This document shows, in pieces, positions 14,452 to 28,454 of a stretch of 64,000 bases of DNA. Source of the DNA: Selaginella tamariscina (lineage: Eukaryota > Streptophyta > Lycopodiopsida > Selaginellales > Selaginellaceae); contig PUQB01000021.1 in NCBI GenBank assembly GCA_003024785.1, positions 62,001 to 126,000 of the forward strand, in the 5' to 3' direction. Made by a program: the position numbers and the translations under genes. A model generated the notes under the pieces. That model saw only the letters and a list, made by a program, of their open reading frames with translations. It was not told the origin of the DNA and did not search any database. Numbering within the stretch: position 1 is the stretch's first letter; each line of letters starts with the position of its first letter.

Positions 14452-14655
14452 ATGGCTTTGGAAGGCTGGAGGTTTAGAGCTGCTCAATTCTTCTTCCTCA
14501 TCATTTTTTTTGGTCTACAGATCTTCAGGTAGCAAAGAATTACATATACATGTGTATATATGTGTATTTGTACATGTGTATGTGCTAAAATGGCTAACCA
14601 TTCTGATTAGCTGTAAGAAATTTTCAATTATGTGATAAACAACATATACATGCTG

Positions 14656-14698
<43 letters not shown>

Positions 14699-15093
14699 CA
14701 AGAGAGAGAGAGAGATTTTTGTGCAGTGTACCATGCTCGAAAGGGAAATGCTCAAGTCCTGTGGAGGCGTTAGCGGACTACATATACTCAAACAAGTTAG
14801 CTAACAAAGGGATTGTTAAAGCATTACTCTACCCATCAGCATTCTTAACAAAGGCAGAAAGCCTACTTGGTGATGGTAATGGTTTCTCTCTTCCTGACTG
14901 GGATAATCTTCTCAAGGACCTCGGCTTTAAACCCAACAGTGCGTGTGTGTGTGTGGTGTCTCATAATTAAGAAGTTTATGTTATTATTTCATCGTTAAGG
15001 AAGCTGTATGTGTTCATGCGCATTTGTATCTATACTCTTTTCTCTCTCTCTCTCTACAGAGGAAAAACACATAATACTTATATGAGAGAGACA

Positions 15094-15135
<42 letters not shown>

Positions 15136-15473
15136 CACACAACACACACACACACACACACACACACGATCCCGAGTATTGATGTGTTTATATGCAGAAC
15201 TGGTGGTTTTATTATGGTTTTCTGTTGGGCTGTGCAATGTGTTACATAGGTGCATTTGTGTCTGCATTTGGGCCTTCATACATAAGCCCAGGAGGTATGC
15301 TTTTAATACTGGGGTATATATACATAGTAGGGAATAATGATCCAAGTGTTCTCCTGCCTATGTTCTCACTTGCCATGTTCTGCTCAATTGCTGCCTTTGA
15401 GTTTGGTGGATTCCTTAAGACCAAGGTTAACGGCACACTTAGTGAAGAAGAAGCTGCTAAAAAGGAAGGATAA
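14452..15473 (+). CDS. Small membrane protein of unknown function, 3 exons
   Basis: I do not recognise the family. Exon 1 (14452-14528) starts MALEGWRFRAAQ and runs into a hydrophobic signal-anchor-like stretch (FFFLIIFFGL). Exon 2 (from 14727) encodes VPCSKGKCSSPVEALADYIY and continues to DWDNLLKDLGFKPN, a soluble segment. Exon 3 (from about 15198 to the stop at 15473) encodes NWWFYYGFLLG, two or three hydrophobic helices, and an acidic tail ending EEEAAKKEG. The total is about 190 residues. The exon 2 donor is uncertain: the obvious GT at 14939 would leave the phase one base off, so either a later GT is used or a base is missing. Both introns are loaded with microsatellites, including (CA)n-(TA)n-(GA)n right before the exon 2 acceptor. 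Exon structure and hydrophobic pattern support a real gene. Confidence 0.75.
14655..15170. repeat. Microsatellites inside both introns of the small membrane-protein gene
   Basis: Intron 1 ends with (AC)n, a short ATATAT run and (GA)n, only about ten bases before the exon 2 acceptor. Intron 2 carries (CT)n at about 15,040 and a longer (CT)n followed by (CA)n at 15,103-15,168, about 25 bases from the exon 3 acceptor. The CT tracts could act as polypyrimidine tracts. Confidence 0.85.
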
Positions 15474-15638
15474 ATGTTATATATATGTATGTATGTATAT
15501 GATACTGAGAAATGACATATACACATGTGTGTGACATACCATTCCCTTGTCTATGCCTACAATCTGAATCTATATATAAAGATTGCAATATCCCATGAAC
15601 GGCTTAGATAAATCATACTTGAAAATATATATATATAT

Positions 15639-15685
<47 letters not shown>

Positions 15686-18600
15686 TTGTATACCTTGGAG
15701 TGAGTATATATATACACGCAAACACATTATTTTGAGTATTTAATTTGTTTTATATGCTTAAGAGTTTAACAGATTATAATTAACTTCATTTCATTATCTG
15801 AAGAATGTCATTTAAAATCACTTGGTTCATAGTGCTCTCGTGCACATGCCTTCTCATTAATATAAATGTGAGAAAACCCTTTTAATCTTTATTCGCTTAA
15901 TTACTTTGAGAAAACTTGTAAAAGAAAAATAACATTTAATAATGAAACATGCAGTCATGCAAATAAAATTATAATACTTTCAGTTTTGTATGGTTTAAGC
16001 ATATCATAATACACTTATATTTAAACATTTTAATATTCAATTATATTTAAACATTTTAATATTCAAAAAGACTTTAATTCAACCCACATGTTCATAGTAG
16101 TCTCAATTTTAAATATATGTTAAATAATTGATTTGTTCTTGCAATTTTGCGTCCATACCATTAGTGAGTTTCTTTAATTTTTTTAATTTTAGAATACCTA
16201 TAAAAGTTTATTTTTATAAATTGTTTTATTAATTTATAATATCTCATTAATCTGATTCAATTTTAATGTTAGTTAATTGTTTTTTTAAAGATAGCACATT
16301 TTATTCATATAAAAAGAATTATTTTATTATTAATGCTATTAATTTGGTGTATTGAAAAAAATTTATTTTCATGATTTTTTTATTACATTATTAATGAGTG
16401 TGATTCTTAGTTCACTTTTTAATTTTAACGATAATTTTGAAACGTGTCGAGTACTCACCATTATAAAATAAATAATAAACAAAGATGATATTTAAATATT
16501 ACATCAGTATCTTTAATATATTTTTACATTAATAAGATGATTGGTAAATTATTTTCAGTTATTGAATTTAATATTTTTTCACTCGTTAATTTTAATTTTA
16601 ATTTTTTATAATTTTAAAATGTTGTAAAATCACTGAAAATAAAAATTTTAACCTTTAATTATTTAATTTTTTCATTTTGATTCAAAATAAAGTTACTCAT
16701 CATTTTAAAGAGATTCAAAACAAAAATATAATTTATTTTATTGTTTATAACATTTAAGTTTGTGTTAAAAAGGTTATTTAATATAACATACATATAATCT
16801 TTAATTTTTTCTTTATTCTAGCGTTTCTTATTTTTTAATTTAAAATCTTATCACATATATAGTTCGAATTAAATATGTTATTTTACTTATTATTACAGTA
16901 AAAGAGTTTGAATTTAAAACAATTATTATTTTATATTTTAAGTTTTGATAAATTATAATATATACCCTTAAAATTAATTCATTTATTAAATAGGATTAAA
17001 AAAAATTTAAGAGTAATTTTATAAAGAATGACAAAGATAAACACTCCCATAATCTTATCAACATAAATAATAATAATAATTAACACCATAAACCCACTTA
17101 ATATTTTTAAACTTATTTTTGAGTTTTATTAATAATATTTAATAAAATTTGGACTCTCAATTTGTGTCAAATAGAAAAATAAGATAAGATTTTAAAATTA
17201 TTCTTAATATAATTCACTCAAGAAAATTCTAAAAAATATATATTCTTAACTTAATCTTTTGTATAATAAGGGTTTAAATTATAAAAAATCATCAATACTT
17301 GTCTTAGCATTGTTTTTTTTTATATTATTATTTTTATCTTTCTTCTATTCTTATATCTTTTATAATATAATTACATAATTTTTAGTTATTTTTCTTTTTT
17401 ATTTAATTTTATTAATATATTAATAATTTGTTTATTAACTGTCATGACATATGCATGTTTTATGCATAAATTAAAAAGACCTTCACAAACAATTAATAAT
17501 AAAATTAATAAAAAATTCAATGTAAATGATTAAATGATGTCAATTAATATATTAAATTTAATTACAATATTAAATATTAACATTATTGATACAAAAGCAC
17601 ACCACAGAAATAATAAATAAATTAAGAATATATCAGTTACAAATGGGTATCTAATGTATTATGTAAATGTAATTAAGATATTTGGAGACATAAAATTAGT
17701 ACAAAAAAATTAGGCACAAATGATTAAAAAGGTGTCAATTAAAGTTTTAATAACGCTTTTAAATTAAGTAACAAAATGAATATAAGTTAAGATTAATAAA
17801 TATTAAAGATATTTTTTTCTTCTCTTTATCCTGGTAATAATAATAATACTTGGGCTAATACAAACATTAAACTTTTAATAATAATAATAATAACAATATT
17901 TTTACCACTTTTTTATCTTATTTTGATGAGGTTATAGGTTTTTATAATTCTGTACCTTTTTCAAATAACAACTTTAATAATTATTAATAGAAAAGAACAT
18001 GTTATAATATTGGTTGTATGATTATATATTTTTTCCTACCACTTTGAATTAAATATCATTTCACAGTAAGGGGGGTAACATAATAATTCTTATAAGTTAT
18101 TATTATAAAGAAGCTTTTATATCATATAGTGGAAGGACTGTTACACTTTTAAATTTCATTTCTTTTATTTACATTTAAAAATATTATTTTTATCAATTAA
18201 TATCACCAACATATAGAATTATATAATATGCTATAAAATATCTTATTTAGCATAATATAAATTGTATTTTTAAGTTGTCGTGATTACGCAATTTTCATCA
18301 CACATTTCAAATACTATTTTGATTAATTGACATAACTCAATGAGTTACAACATATAAAACCCCGTATAAATATTATACACTCAATTTTTAATTCATAAAG
18401 TAGCAACATTTTCATATGGATTTATCAAGAAAATTTTTATTTAACAATGGACACCTTTGGGTTATAATTATCATTTTATTATATAATTATTTAATTGTCT
18501 CGATATTTTTAACTATATCTTAGTCTTAAATTTAATACTTTATAATCTTAATTCTTAACAAGTACATATTATGTAATATAAATGATTATGGATATACTCG

Positions 18601-18957
18601 TTCATACATTCGTAAGATGAATGTAAATGAATATAGCAAATAATTTAACTTTTAATAGTTAAAAATAATATAAAAGTAACAATCGATGAAAATGTTCTAA
18701 CTATAAATAAGTAAAACTATATATTTTTTATTCTTGTTACAAAGTTAAGAGAACTTGCTATGTTGTAGGTTGTTGACACGGGGATCTTTTTATTAACGCT
18801 ATTGAGAACATCTCTATGTTTGATACGGTCAACTTGTATACTTAGATTTCCTTATGCGGAGGAAGCTATACCTAAGTGTGTATACGTGTGTGTGTAATCT
18901 ATCATAAGTGTGTGTGTTTGTGTTATCATATAATGTTCAATACACATATCTCAAGTT

Positions 18958-19013
<56 letters not shown>

Positions 19014-19260
19014 CACATGCTCAGAGTTGGTGTGAGTGGTTGTATTGAATGTGCTTAGATACAGGATGCCCCACAGGACCATAATATAACAGACAGACTA
19101 CCTTAACAGGACTTCTCATCTAACTTTCAATGGTTAGTTTAAGATTTTCCTTCTTTACACAATTTATGTGTGTATCCACACACACATACTAACTTAAGTA
19201 TTAATACTTAAGTTAGCCTTAACTCTGGCAGTGCACCAGAAGGTTTACACACACACACAG

Positions 19261-19294
<34 letters not shown>

Positions 19295-20828
19295 CGTGGT
19301 GTGACTCATATACAAGAGACAGACAAACTACTGTGGCTAGAGGACTTCTTACCTAACTTATTGGTTTGTTTTTAAGTGTATATTATATACATGTGTATAC
19401 ACGCGCACACACGTCCGACAACTGAGTTACAGATGGGCTCCTAGAGATCATACATAGATACTATATAGATGTTGAAATAGGTCACTTTTTGTAATTTCTT
19501 TTATGTTTTCTAGTAATGTGTTGGCTGGAACGTACGTCTTTTGAAGAATTCACTTGGAACAGCAATATGGGCCCAAGTTTATTGTTTTTATTATTTTATT
19601 TATTTATTTATTTATTTTATTATGATATATTTAAATTTGTAGTGTTCCCATTGTATTGGTTGATAGGTATAGTATTGCTAACTCTATATACTTTGTGTCA
19701 TCCTCAATCTAGATGTGAAACTCAATAAAAAAAAAAAGTCTTAATTAAATTCATATACTTAACCGTGTAGACATTGTTTAAACTCATCGTGTTGAGTATT
19801 AATTTGCACATGTTATTGTTACAATTAGGTTTAAAAATTAAAATTTAATTATTACGTGTGTCTTACAATAGTACATAGTTAAATGCAAAATTTAAGTATA
19901 CTTAACGCGTTACTTTGTCACATACGTTAAAATATAATCCAATAAAATTTAAATGCTAATGTTTTTAAGTCAGTACACACACGTGTATGTGTAACAATTT
20001 AATGTGTAGCTACAGTATTTAAGTTACTTAGTATAAATTAGTTAAACATTAATTTATTTAAACATGCTTAACAATGAAAGATAGATCTGTGTGTCAGCTC
20101 TGTTTGGCCTTATATACTTGTAACCCATACAATATACTTCCAAGGTGAAACATAATATTTATTATAAACATGGTAAAGTCAAATAGAAGTTGGTTGTTGT
20201 AAATACAATATATTAATATTAATTTTAATTATTTTAATACTGATTTAATGACACGACGAATGTCGTCCAATACACAAGGTAGTTTATGTATGGGACAATG
20301 TGTGAACCTTGTACATTCCAGTCTAAACTAATGTAAAGCATGGGGAACAGGGTATAGTGTTTAATGTTAACTGGTGCCCTAAAATTTGTTTTTTAAAAAT
20401 TTAAAATCTAGGTTACACCAGATGTTGACACTTGCATGAAGCATATTCTTTTGAATCTAACGGAATATACTTTTAACGGACGGCTACAAACCCTATGGTT
20501 TGATAGCTCCCATACGTTTAACCAGAGGGTAAACTTGTTACTATTTCTTACATGGTAAATTTGTTTCTATTATTTATATTAGTTATATATATGTAATTAA
20601 TTAATTACTGCTGCGAAAATCTAGTGTGCTGTCTAGTGTAGTACGTTAATAATTCGGGGTAAAAATTTTACGTTCAACTTGTGTGTGGTAATTATGAGGC
20701 CCGAGGGGAATTTTAAAAATTTACCCAGACATTAACGGTAAAAAAAGAGATTCTCGAAATCTTACCTAGCGGTCAAATCAGTAATTACGTCGTTTTTTTA
20801 CCCTCTGTTCCGTCAAAGTAAAATCCCT
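15474..20828. other. AT-rich gene-free region
   Basis: After a (GA)n tract at about 15,641-15,682 the sequence becomes extremely AT-rich from 16.0 to 18.7 kb, with poly-A/T and TAA runs and no frame of note. A direct 27-base duplication is present at about 16,015-16,065 (TTTAAACATTTTAATATTCA twice). From 18.8 to 20.8 kb composition is more mixed. I see no coding exons, RNA genes or transposon ends. Confidence 0.6.
18955..19375. repeat. Diverged tandem duplication led by (CA)n-(TA)n-(GA)n
   Basis: Two blocks about 290 bp apart (starting about 18,958 and 19,245) begin with the same compound microsatellite, CA then TA then GA. They continue with related sequence containing ACAGACAGACTACC / AGACAGACAAACTACT and AGGACTTCTCATCTAAC / AGGACTTCTTACCTAAC. 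Both are clearly diverged, so the duplication is not recent. Confidence 0.7.
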
Positions 20829-22118
20829 CCACTGTTTGCTCTGAGCTCTAAGGCGCTCGTGTATATTCTGTGTTTCTTATGTAGTCGCTACCGCAAGCAA
20901 GGGATCAAAATCTATACATTTCTCCGGCTGCGGCTCGTCACGGATTCGTCTCCGGCGCTTCAATCTGGTAAGAAATCATCGAAAAATGCATTGATTTTCT
21001 GTTTGATTCATCCGGAAGTCACTTGTTTTGAATGATTTCATCTTGCAAGGGTTTGATTTCTGTTAAAATGTCCATTTTCTCATGCAGGCGCTTCGAAATC
21101 CCTACATTCTTCTTCCTAGGGTCTAAATCTTGAGTTCCAGGAGGTCGATCGAGCCCTGGAATGCTTCCGATATCTTCTAGGTGAGAAATCTGAGTTAAAA
21201 ATGCATCATTTTCATGTTTGTAAGGGTTTGAAAATCTTTGAGGACATTGTATGTTTGATCCACTCTAATAGCATTTTGTAATTTTATTTTGACGAAAATC
21301 CCTGCGTTCAGTGGGGTTTTCTTCGTAGATTTGTAGCGGCAAGGGTTTATTTCTGTGAGAATCTCTTCATTCTGTCGTGTATTCCAATGTGTCAGGTCTT
21401 TGGTCGGTTTCGGTGCAGCGCATTTACCTAGAAAGTGCGTAGAACAGGGAGTTTTTTTGTGGTATTTTGTGCCCGTTACTCACTCGCTATTCATTCCTTG
21501 TAGGAGTTGCTTAGAGAGATGAGAATCATTCTCTAGATTGTGTTCTGATATTCATTTTTTGCTGGGTTTTGTATAGGAAAAGTGAACTCATAAGAAATCA
21601 TTATCATCACGAGAAAAGCTAGCGCAGAAAGGTAATTATCATCACAAGATGTTAGTGGAGAGATTTATGTTTTGTCTTTGTCGGTTTAGGAGGCAGTGAA
21701 TGAGAGGACCCATTTCCTGTGTCAGGTTGAAAGAAAACTAAGGTGAGAGGGGAGAGACGAGGGAGTATTAAAGATGTTATTCTCTGACAAGCCTTTTTCT
21801 TTAAATTCCAAATGTGAAAGCAGCATAGCCACTCTTACATATCCCTGTTCTAGTACCAAGGGGAAGTGTTCAGACAGGTAAGTGTCGTCCTACAGTGCGA
21901 GTGGAATGTGACATTTATAGTTATTAATTGTGAATCGTTTATATAGAGATAATCCCCACCTGCAAAGGAAGATGGATTGCAGAAGTATCAAATCATGAGA
22001 TATGTTATTTGAGAAAGGTAACCTTATCTAGTTTGTCGGTGGATGCCGTGTTAACTTGTTGTGGTTCTTAGTTTTTATATGATTAGATAATTGATCGTCA
22101 TTAGAAGAGAAGACAGAT
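20829..22118 (+). promoter_or_regulatory. Promoter-proximal region and probably spliced 5' leader of the MCTP gene
   Basis: Composition rises here and several exon-like pieces with good splice borders precede the MCTP start codon: a donor GTAAGAAATC at about 20,969, an acceptor CATGCAG at about 21,087 and a donor GTGAGAAATC at about 21,181. Further short pieces follow up to the ATG at 22,119. No long frame is open, so this is read as non-coding leader with introns. Exact exons need transcript data. Confidence 0.45.
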
Positions 22119-25100
22119 ATGGGACGGAAACTCATCGTTGAGATTCTGAGTGCTCACAACTTGATGCCCAAGGATGGCCAAGGTTCAGCTAATCCGTATT
22201 GTGTCCTGGATTTTGATGGACAAAGGAGGAAGACGAAGGTACGGCTTAAGGAGCTCAACCCGGTATGGAATGAGAAGTTTGAGTTCCCGGTTTCCGACCC
22301 CATGAACATGGGAATGGAGAGCCTGGAGATAACGGTGCACACAGAGAAGAGGAATGCTTCGTCGGGGAAGGATGGGTTCCTTGGGAAAGTCAGAATTCCA
22401 GCAAGCAGCTTCGTGAAACAGGGAGAGGAAGCCATCACGCATCATCCTTTGGAGAAGAAGAACCTGTTTTCATCTGTGAAAGGCGAGCTGCGGCTGAAAG
22501 TGTACTACGTTGATCAGGGTGTTTCTGGCAAAATCAAGGACCACGAGAAGATGAAGGATCATCACCACGACAAGCACAATAAAGAAGACAATGTGATCCT
22601 GAAAAAGGAAGAGAAGATCAAAGATGATCATGGTCAAACAAAGAAGGTATATATATATTTTTTTGTTATAGAGGAGTAGATTGATAATTATCTTTGCTTA
22701 TGGTTGCAGATGCTTGCTCCAACAACAATGCTGCCACCGGGAGATTTTCAACTAAAGGATACTTCTCCTGTTCTAGGACATGTTCGTGAGAGGCATATTA
22801 CCTACGACTTGGTTGAGAAACTACAATATTTATACGTGCGTGTGGTCAAGGGTAGAGACCTTGCGGTGAAAGATATGGCTGGAAGTAGTGATCCATACGT
22901 CAAAGTGAAAGTCGGTGAAGGTAAGCATTCATCCGCAGTAGTGTACACAAAGTATTCTACAATGCATACTATATGATTTTTGACATAACATGAGTGAACC
23001 TTCATATTTAATTACTGTACGTTTTGATATCTTTAATGTTGAAGAAATGATATTCCTATTCTTCCATGCGCATACACAACGATGTGCATATGTATACGTT
23101 ACCTACATCTTACTTCTCATATATATAGCTATATATTATTAGTTGTTAAATACGTCTCTTCACGTATACTAGATACCCGTAACAAGCGTATTTAATGATT
23201 TTGTTCGATAGGGTACCCTGCGAAGACGGAGGTATGCAAGAGAACTTTGAACCCGGTATGGAACCAAGTATTTGCATTTGGCAAAGACAAGATACAGGGA
23301 CCAACAGTGGAGATTACTGTCTGGGACGCAGATAAGGTGACTAAAGACGAGTTTCTGGGATTTGTCCAGTTCGAACTTGCTGAGATCTCCAAGCGAGTTC
23401 CTCCGGAAAGTCCTCTTGCTCCGCAGTGGTTCAAACTCGAGTCTGGAAGAAAAGGGGATACCAACGTGAAAGGTAATTGGTTATTTACAAATCATATCTC
23501 ATATCTGCAATATACTTAAAGGTAATCCTGTCTGAATGCATGATATTAGAGGTACTTACGTAAACAGTATCGTGATGTATATGTGTGTGTGCATATTTAT
23601 TGCTATATGTCTATGAACTTGATACATGAGCTTTCTATTTGACAGGCGAGATCATGCTGGCTGTTTGGTGGGGAACACAGGCAGACGAAGCTTTCTCGGA
23701 AGCATGGCAGTCGGATACAGGTGGTCACTACCATAACAAGCGAAAGTCTACATTTCTCCAAAACTGTGGTACTTGAGGGTCAACATCATCGAAGCTCAGG
23801 TTGGCATTTAGTGTTAATTTATATATTGATATGGGTATTTGGTACATCTTATACTTAATTGGATGTATGTAACCGTGCATGTGTTTATACATATATGCAT
23901 GTAACAGTTAGCTGATATGTGATTCTTAGGATTGGCGCCTTTGGATAAAAGCCGCTTTCCAGAAGTTAGTGTCCGTTGCCAACTTGGTCAGTTTCAAGTC
24001 TTTAAGACAAAGGTTTCTTCAAACAGAACCAATAGCCCATTCTGGAACCAGGTAATTCTTTCTATATTTCAAAGATTCTGTAAATATATTTATACACAGG
24101 CATACTTAAAGCGTTGTCACTGTTTGTATTAATCTTACGGGATTGTATTTCAAATTATGTAGCTAACTAGATACCAATAATTGTTGCCAGGATTTAATGT
24201 TCGTTGCGGCCGAGCCTTTCGAAGACTACCTTATGTTGACAGTGGAAGACCGTGTTGGACCTAACAAGGAAGAAATACTTGGTGTTGTGAAAATTCCATT
24301 GAAGGAGATCGACCGAAGGATTGATCACCGCAATGTCAACTCTCGCTGGTTCAACATAGAGAAGCCCGGTGACAAGCCTTTCCGAGGTACCATATGGTTC
24401 TGTGCATGTGCATGTGTTAGTTGTGGAGTTATATGGCTGGTGAAATATAGTTTATTACGAACGGGTTTATGCCTTAATTTGCTTTTATCTTACATTTATG
24501 TTTGTAAACGTTTAGCTAAGGAGCTGGGCTGATTGTTGTTACACTTACTTGTTGGTTTTGATGTAGAATGTAGACATTCATGGATTCATTGAATCTGTTT
24601 CACTACTGTTTATATATATTAAGTACCAAATGCACATTAATATTATACGGTATAGAGTGCATAGGTACGTTGTCATAACTCTGTTCTATTACTGTCAGGA
24701 CGTATGCATTTACGTGTCTGCTTTGACGGAGGATATCACGTGATGGATGAGTCTACAAACCATATTAGCGACACGCGCCCTACAGCAAAGCAGCTATGGA
24801 AGCAGAGTATGGGTGTATTGGAGCTGGGTATACTGAGTGCAAAAGGACTCGTACCGATGAAGAGCCGTGAAGGTAGGAGTACTACAGATGCATATTGTGT
24901 TGCAAAATACGGACAGAAGTGGGTACGAACTCGTACATGTATCGATGCATTCAGTCCCGTTGGCATGAACAGTATACTTGGGAAGTGCACGACCCGTGTA
25001 CCGTTTTAACTATTGGAGTGTTTGATAATTGCCACACAGTTTATAAGGAGGTATAGTTAACATTTGATTATTTCTAATATTTGATATTGTTTATATCCTC

Positions 25101-27337
25101 ACGCCTGAACACGATTCAGCATTTAACCGTAGCATATACGCTTCACTGTAACGCACATTTCATTATATTTAAAGCATATACTTCACTGTGAAACATGCAT
25201 TTAATGATATTTAAAGTATACGTAAATTACAAAATAATTAGATAGGAAGCGCTTGTTACATTTTTCTAGTATAAGGACTATTAATCGTATACATTCACAG
25301 AGGTATACTCTGTTGTATAAATTTTCTTATCGATACTTCGTATGTACAACAAAAAGTACATATAATTTTAACTTGTAAATATACTCAACAATTGCATTTG
25401 TAACAGCTTAGTACCTGCTTATTTTATATATATATATATATATAACTTATTAAAGCAGGAGTTAATTAATATTACTAATTTAACAGGAGACATTACTAAG
25501 TGAGAAGGTTTCTGGAGCTCGTGATAACCAGATTGGGAAAGTGAGAATTCGCATATCTACTTTGGAGTCGGACCGTGTGTACACAAACTCGTACCCTTTG
25601 TTGGTTCTTCAAAGAAGTGGAGTGAAGAAGACGGGTGAGCTGGAGCTTGCTGTACGCTTCTCATGCACATCCGTACTCAACATGATGCAGGTAACTTTGT
25701 AAAGATAGTGCCTAATATTCGTATATGCATAAGTTAGTAAATAAAGACATGCAGTATAGAACATATATAATATACTTGTGTATCGTATTTCAATATCCTA
25801 TAGCAGATAAATATATATTATAGATAGATAGATAGAGATATATATATAGAGAGAGAGTATACATACTGCCATGGAAGCGTAGTTTATGGTATATAAATGT
25901 GTATTTAACGCACTGTGTCAATACAGTATGCTAGTGTAACATTTTAAATTGTGAGTATGGCATATACTCTTCTATAACAGTATTTTATCGTATATTATGT
26001 TCTTAATTGTAATATAGTATATACACTACTATTTTAGTCATGTACTTCACATAGTACACAGCTCTCTCGTATAACATGTTTATATGCTTCTATTTTAGAT
26101 TTATTTCATGCCTCCACTTCCGAAGATGCATTACCTTCATCCGCTTGGAGTGATTGAGCTAGAGCATTTGAGAACTGCCGCAATTCGTATCGTCTCTTCA
26201 AGACTTGCACGCGCTGAGCCACCCCTTCGACAGGAGGTTGTGCACTACATGCTGGATACCGACTCTAACATGTGGAGCATGAGAAGGTAATTACGTGTGT
26301 CCTTCATATTACATACATACATACACACGATAAATGTATGTAAATGCATACATTTATTCAACTCTCTCTCTCTTCTTCTAATCTATTGATGTCTTGCAGG
26401 AGCAAACTAAACTACCACAGAATGCTGACAGTGTTGTCCGGTGCAATAGCAGTCACAAAGTGGTTCAACGATATATGCCTATGGAAGAATCCTCTCACAA
26501 CAGTGCTAGTGCATATTCTCTTTCTTATACTTGTATGGTACCCGGAGCTCATTCTTCCCACACTGTTTCTCTACATGTTCCTTATTGGTGCTTGGCATTA
26601 CCGGTTCCGTCCTCGTTCGCCTCCTTACATGGACGCAAGGTTTGTGTATATATATACTACTATTCGGTTAGACATATTTTGTGTAGTTGCTAGATATATT
26701 ACGCCTTGTACATGTAGTATATATATGATATTTTTCTGTAAAGCATGAATCTTTGTATATGATTCACAATCACCTTACATTCGATTACCTTACAGGCTTT
26801 CACAAGCCGAGCACGTAGATGTGGATGAGCTTGACGAAGAGTTTGACACGTTCCCGACTTCTAAAGGGCCTGATCTTGTCAAGCTCAGATATGAGAGGCT
26901 TCGCATGGTTGCTAGCAGGTAACTAAGCTTAAGACGTGTAATAACATGCCTTCGATTTAACTATAGTTCTATTAGTGAAATTTAAATTATACTGTAGATA
27001 GTGATGTGTAATACTTTACTTAGCTTGTTGTATATATACAGGGCTTTGAAAATCTAATCGGTGGTTTAATTACAGAATACAGTCTGTGTTGGGGGACTTA
27101 GCTTCACAAGGGGAGAGGTTAAACGCGTTACTAAGCTGGAGGGATCCTCGGGCTACTGCAATATTTATTTCCTTCTGCCTTTGTGCTGCGATTCTACTGT
27201 ACGTGATTCCATTCAGAGTGGTGGCAGTGTTTATAGGAATATTCGCACTTCGGCATCCCAGATTCCGGAATCGTCTACCGCCTGTGCCTATGAACTTCTT
27301 CCGGAGACTGCCTTCTTATGCAGATCGCATCTTGTAG
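22119..27337 (+). CDS. MCTP: Multiple C2 domain and transmembrane region protein (12 coding exons)
   Basis: MCTP proteins tether endoplasmic reticulum to plasma membrane, notably at plasmodesmata, by calcium- or lipid-binding C2 domains and a C-terminal membrane anchor. Exons: 22119-22646, 22710-22920, 23212-23472, 23646-23799, 23930-24051, 24191-24386, 24699-25050, 25487-25690, 26099-26286, 26400-26639, 26796-26918, 27076-27337, all GT-AG. Four C2 domains are visible: one starting MGRKLIVEILSAHNLMPKDG, one at LYVRVVKGRDLAVKDMAGSS, one around EVSVRCQLGQ, and one at LGILSAKGLVPMKS. The PRT_C region follows with MHYLHPLGVIEL, two membrane segments (around ILVWYPELILPTLFLYMFLI and the last exon's CLCAAILLYVIPF) and the ending FFRRLPSYADRIL. 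Three one-base deletions break the frame: exon 4 before LWYLRVN, the start of exon 5, and exon 7 after DAFSP, all in homopolymers and probably consensus errors. The second and third C2 domains are split by introns. Confidence 0.95.
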
Positions 27338-28454
27338 ATGTGTGAACAAAGGTATTCTATATTGCTATGTAGATTTTATTATACTTGTTACATCTTAGCT
27401 AATTGATGAACTAAGTTTATGTTGCTGTATGATGCGTAGATATGTATATTCAGTGTACAAGTATTCACGTATATACCAATCTACACTTGACTGGTAGACA
27501 TACATATACGATTCTTGTGAGCTATATAATATAATACATGTGCGTATACACTGTCTATGTTATTGCATTTAATGTTATTTATATGTTTGTTTTGATTTGG
27601 ATGACAGGGATTTTAACTTAATTGAGGTGTTTATGGAGAGTTTCGTGTCGGAATGTAAAGATTAGTGGTGGCTTAAGTTGTACTTACATCTGCGGTCAGC
27701 TTTGCAAAAGGTTTGTTTGCAGAAAACTTAGCTTGTCATTTGGTGTATTGCCTGGTTTTGGCAATGCGTTTTTCTACTTATGTTTAATCAAAACTGGTGT
27801 TATATATGTGTGTGTGTACGTGCGTGCATTTGTGCTTCTCTCTGTAGCCTTCATGTGTGTGTTACTATCTGCTTAGCGGTAGAAACAATGTTTTAATTTT
27901 AAAATATAAGTCAGATTAAATTACTTTTAAATTTTAAGAATATTCTCTAGTATTTTTATAATGGAATTAAACATCAGATAAATAGAATTTATTCATTATA
28001 TAAAATTTAATATATTAATAATAACTTGTCTTTATGATGAAGGGATTTAAAATTTTGATATAAATTCATGCTATTAATGATATACTATAGGCATATACTT
28101 CATTTTTTATAGAATTTAAAATTACAATGTGTGAAACAAGTTTTTTATATCAAAAATTATAAAATCTTTTACATCTAAATGGGAAACCTAAAGGGAAAGT
28201 TTAAAAATGATGTAAATATAATAAATTATGTTAGATAAATAAATAGTAAATCTTATTAAAAATCAAATATATTATAGTTGAATATAATTAGTCTATTGAT
28301 ACTTCATACAAAATTAAATTTTCTTTCCTTTTTAGGTTTCTTATTATATCACTTGTTAATTATTGAATATACACAAATAAATAAAAGGATTATTATACCT
28401 TTTAAATTATGTATACATATATATATAAATCTAGATTCTTAGGGTAAGGTTTAT
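27338..28454. other. MCTP 3' flank and AT-rich spacer
   Basis: The first 500-600 bases probably include the MCTP 3' untranslated region. A stretch around 27,600-27,880 is less AT-rich and begins right after an acceptor-like ACAG, so a spliced 3' UTR is possible. The rest, to the fucosyltransferase, is AT-rich with no recognisable feature. Confidence 0.5.
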
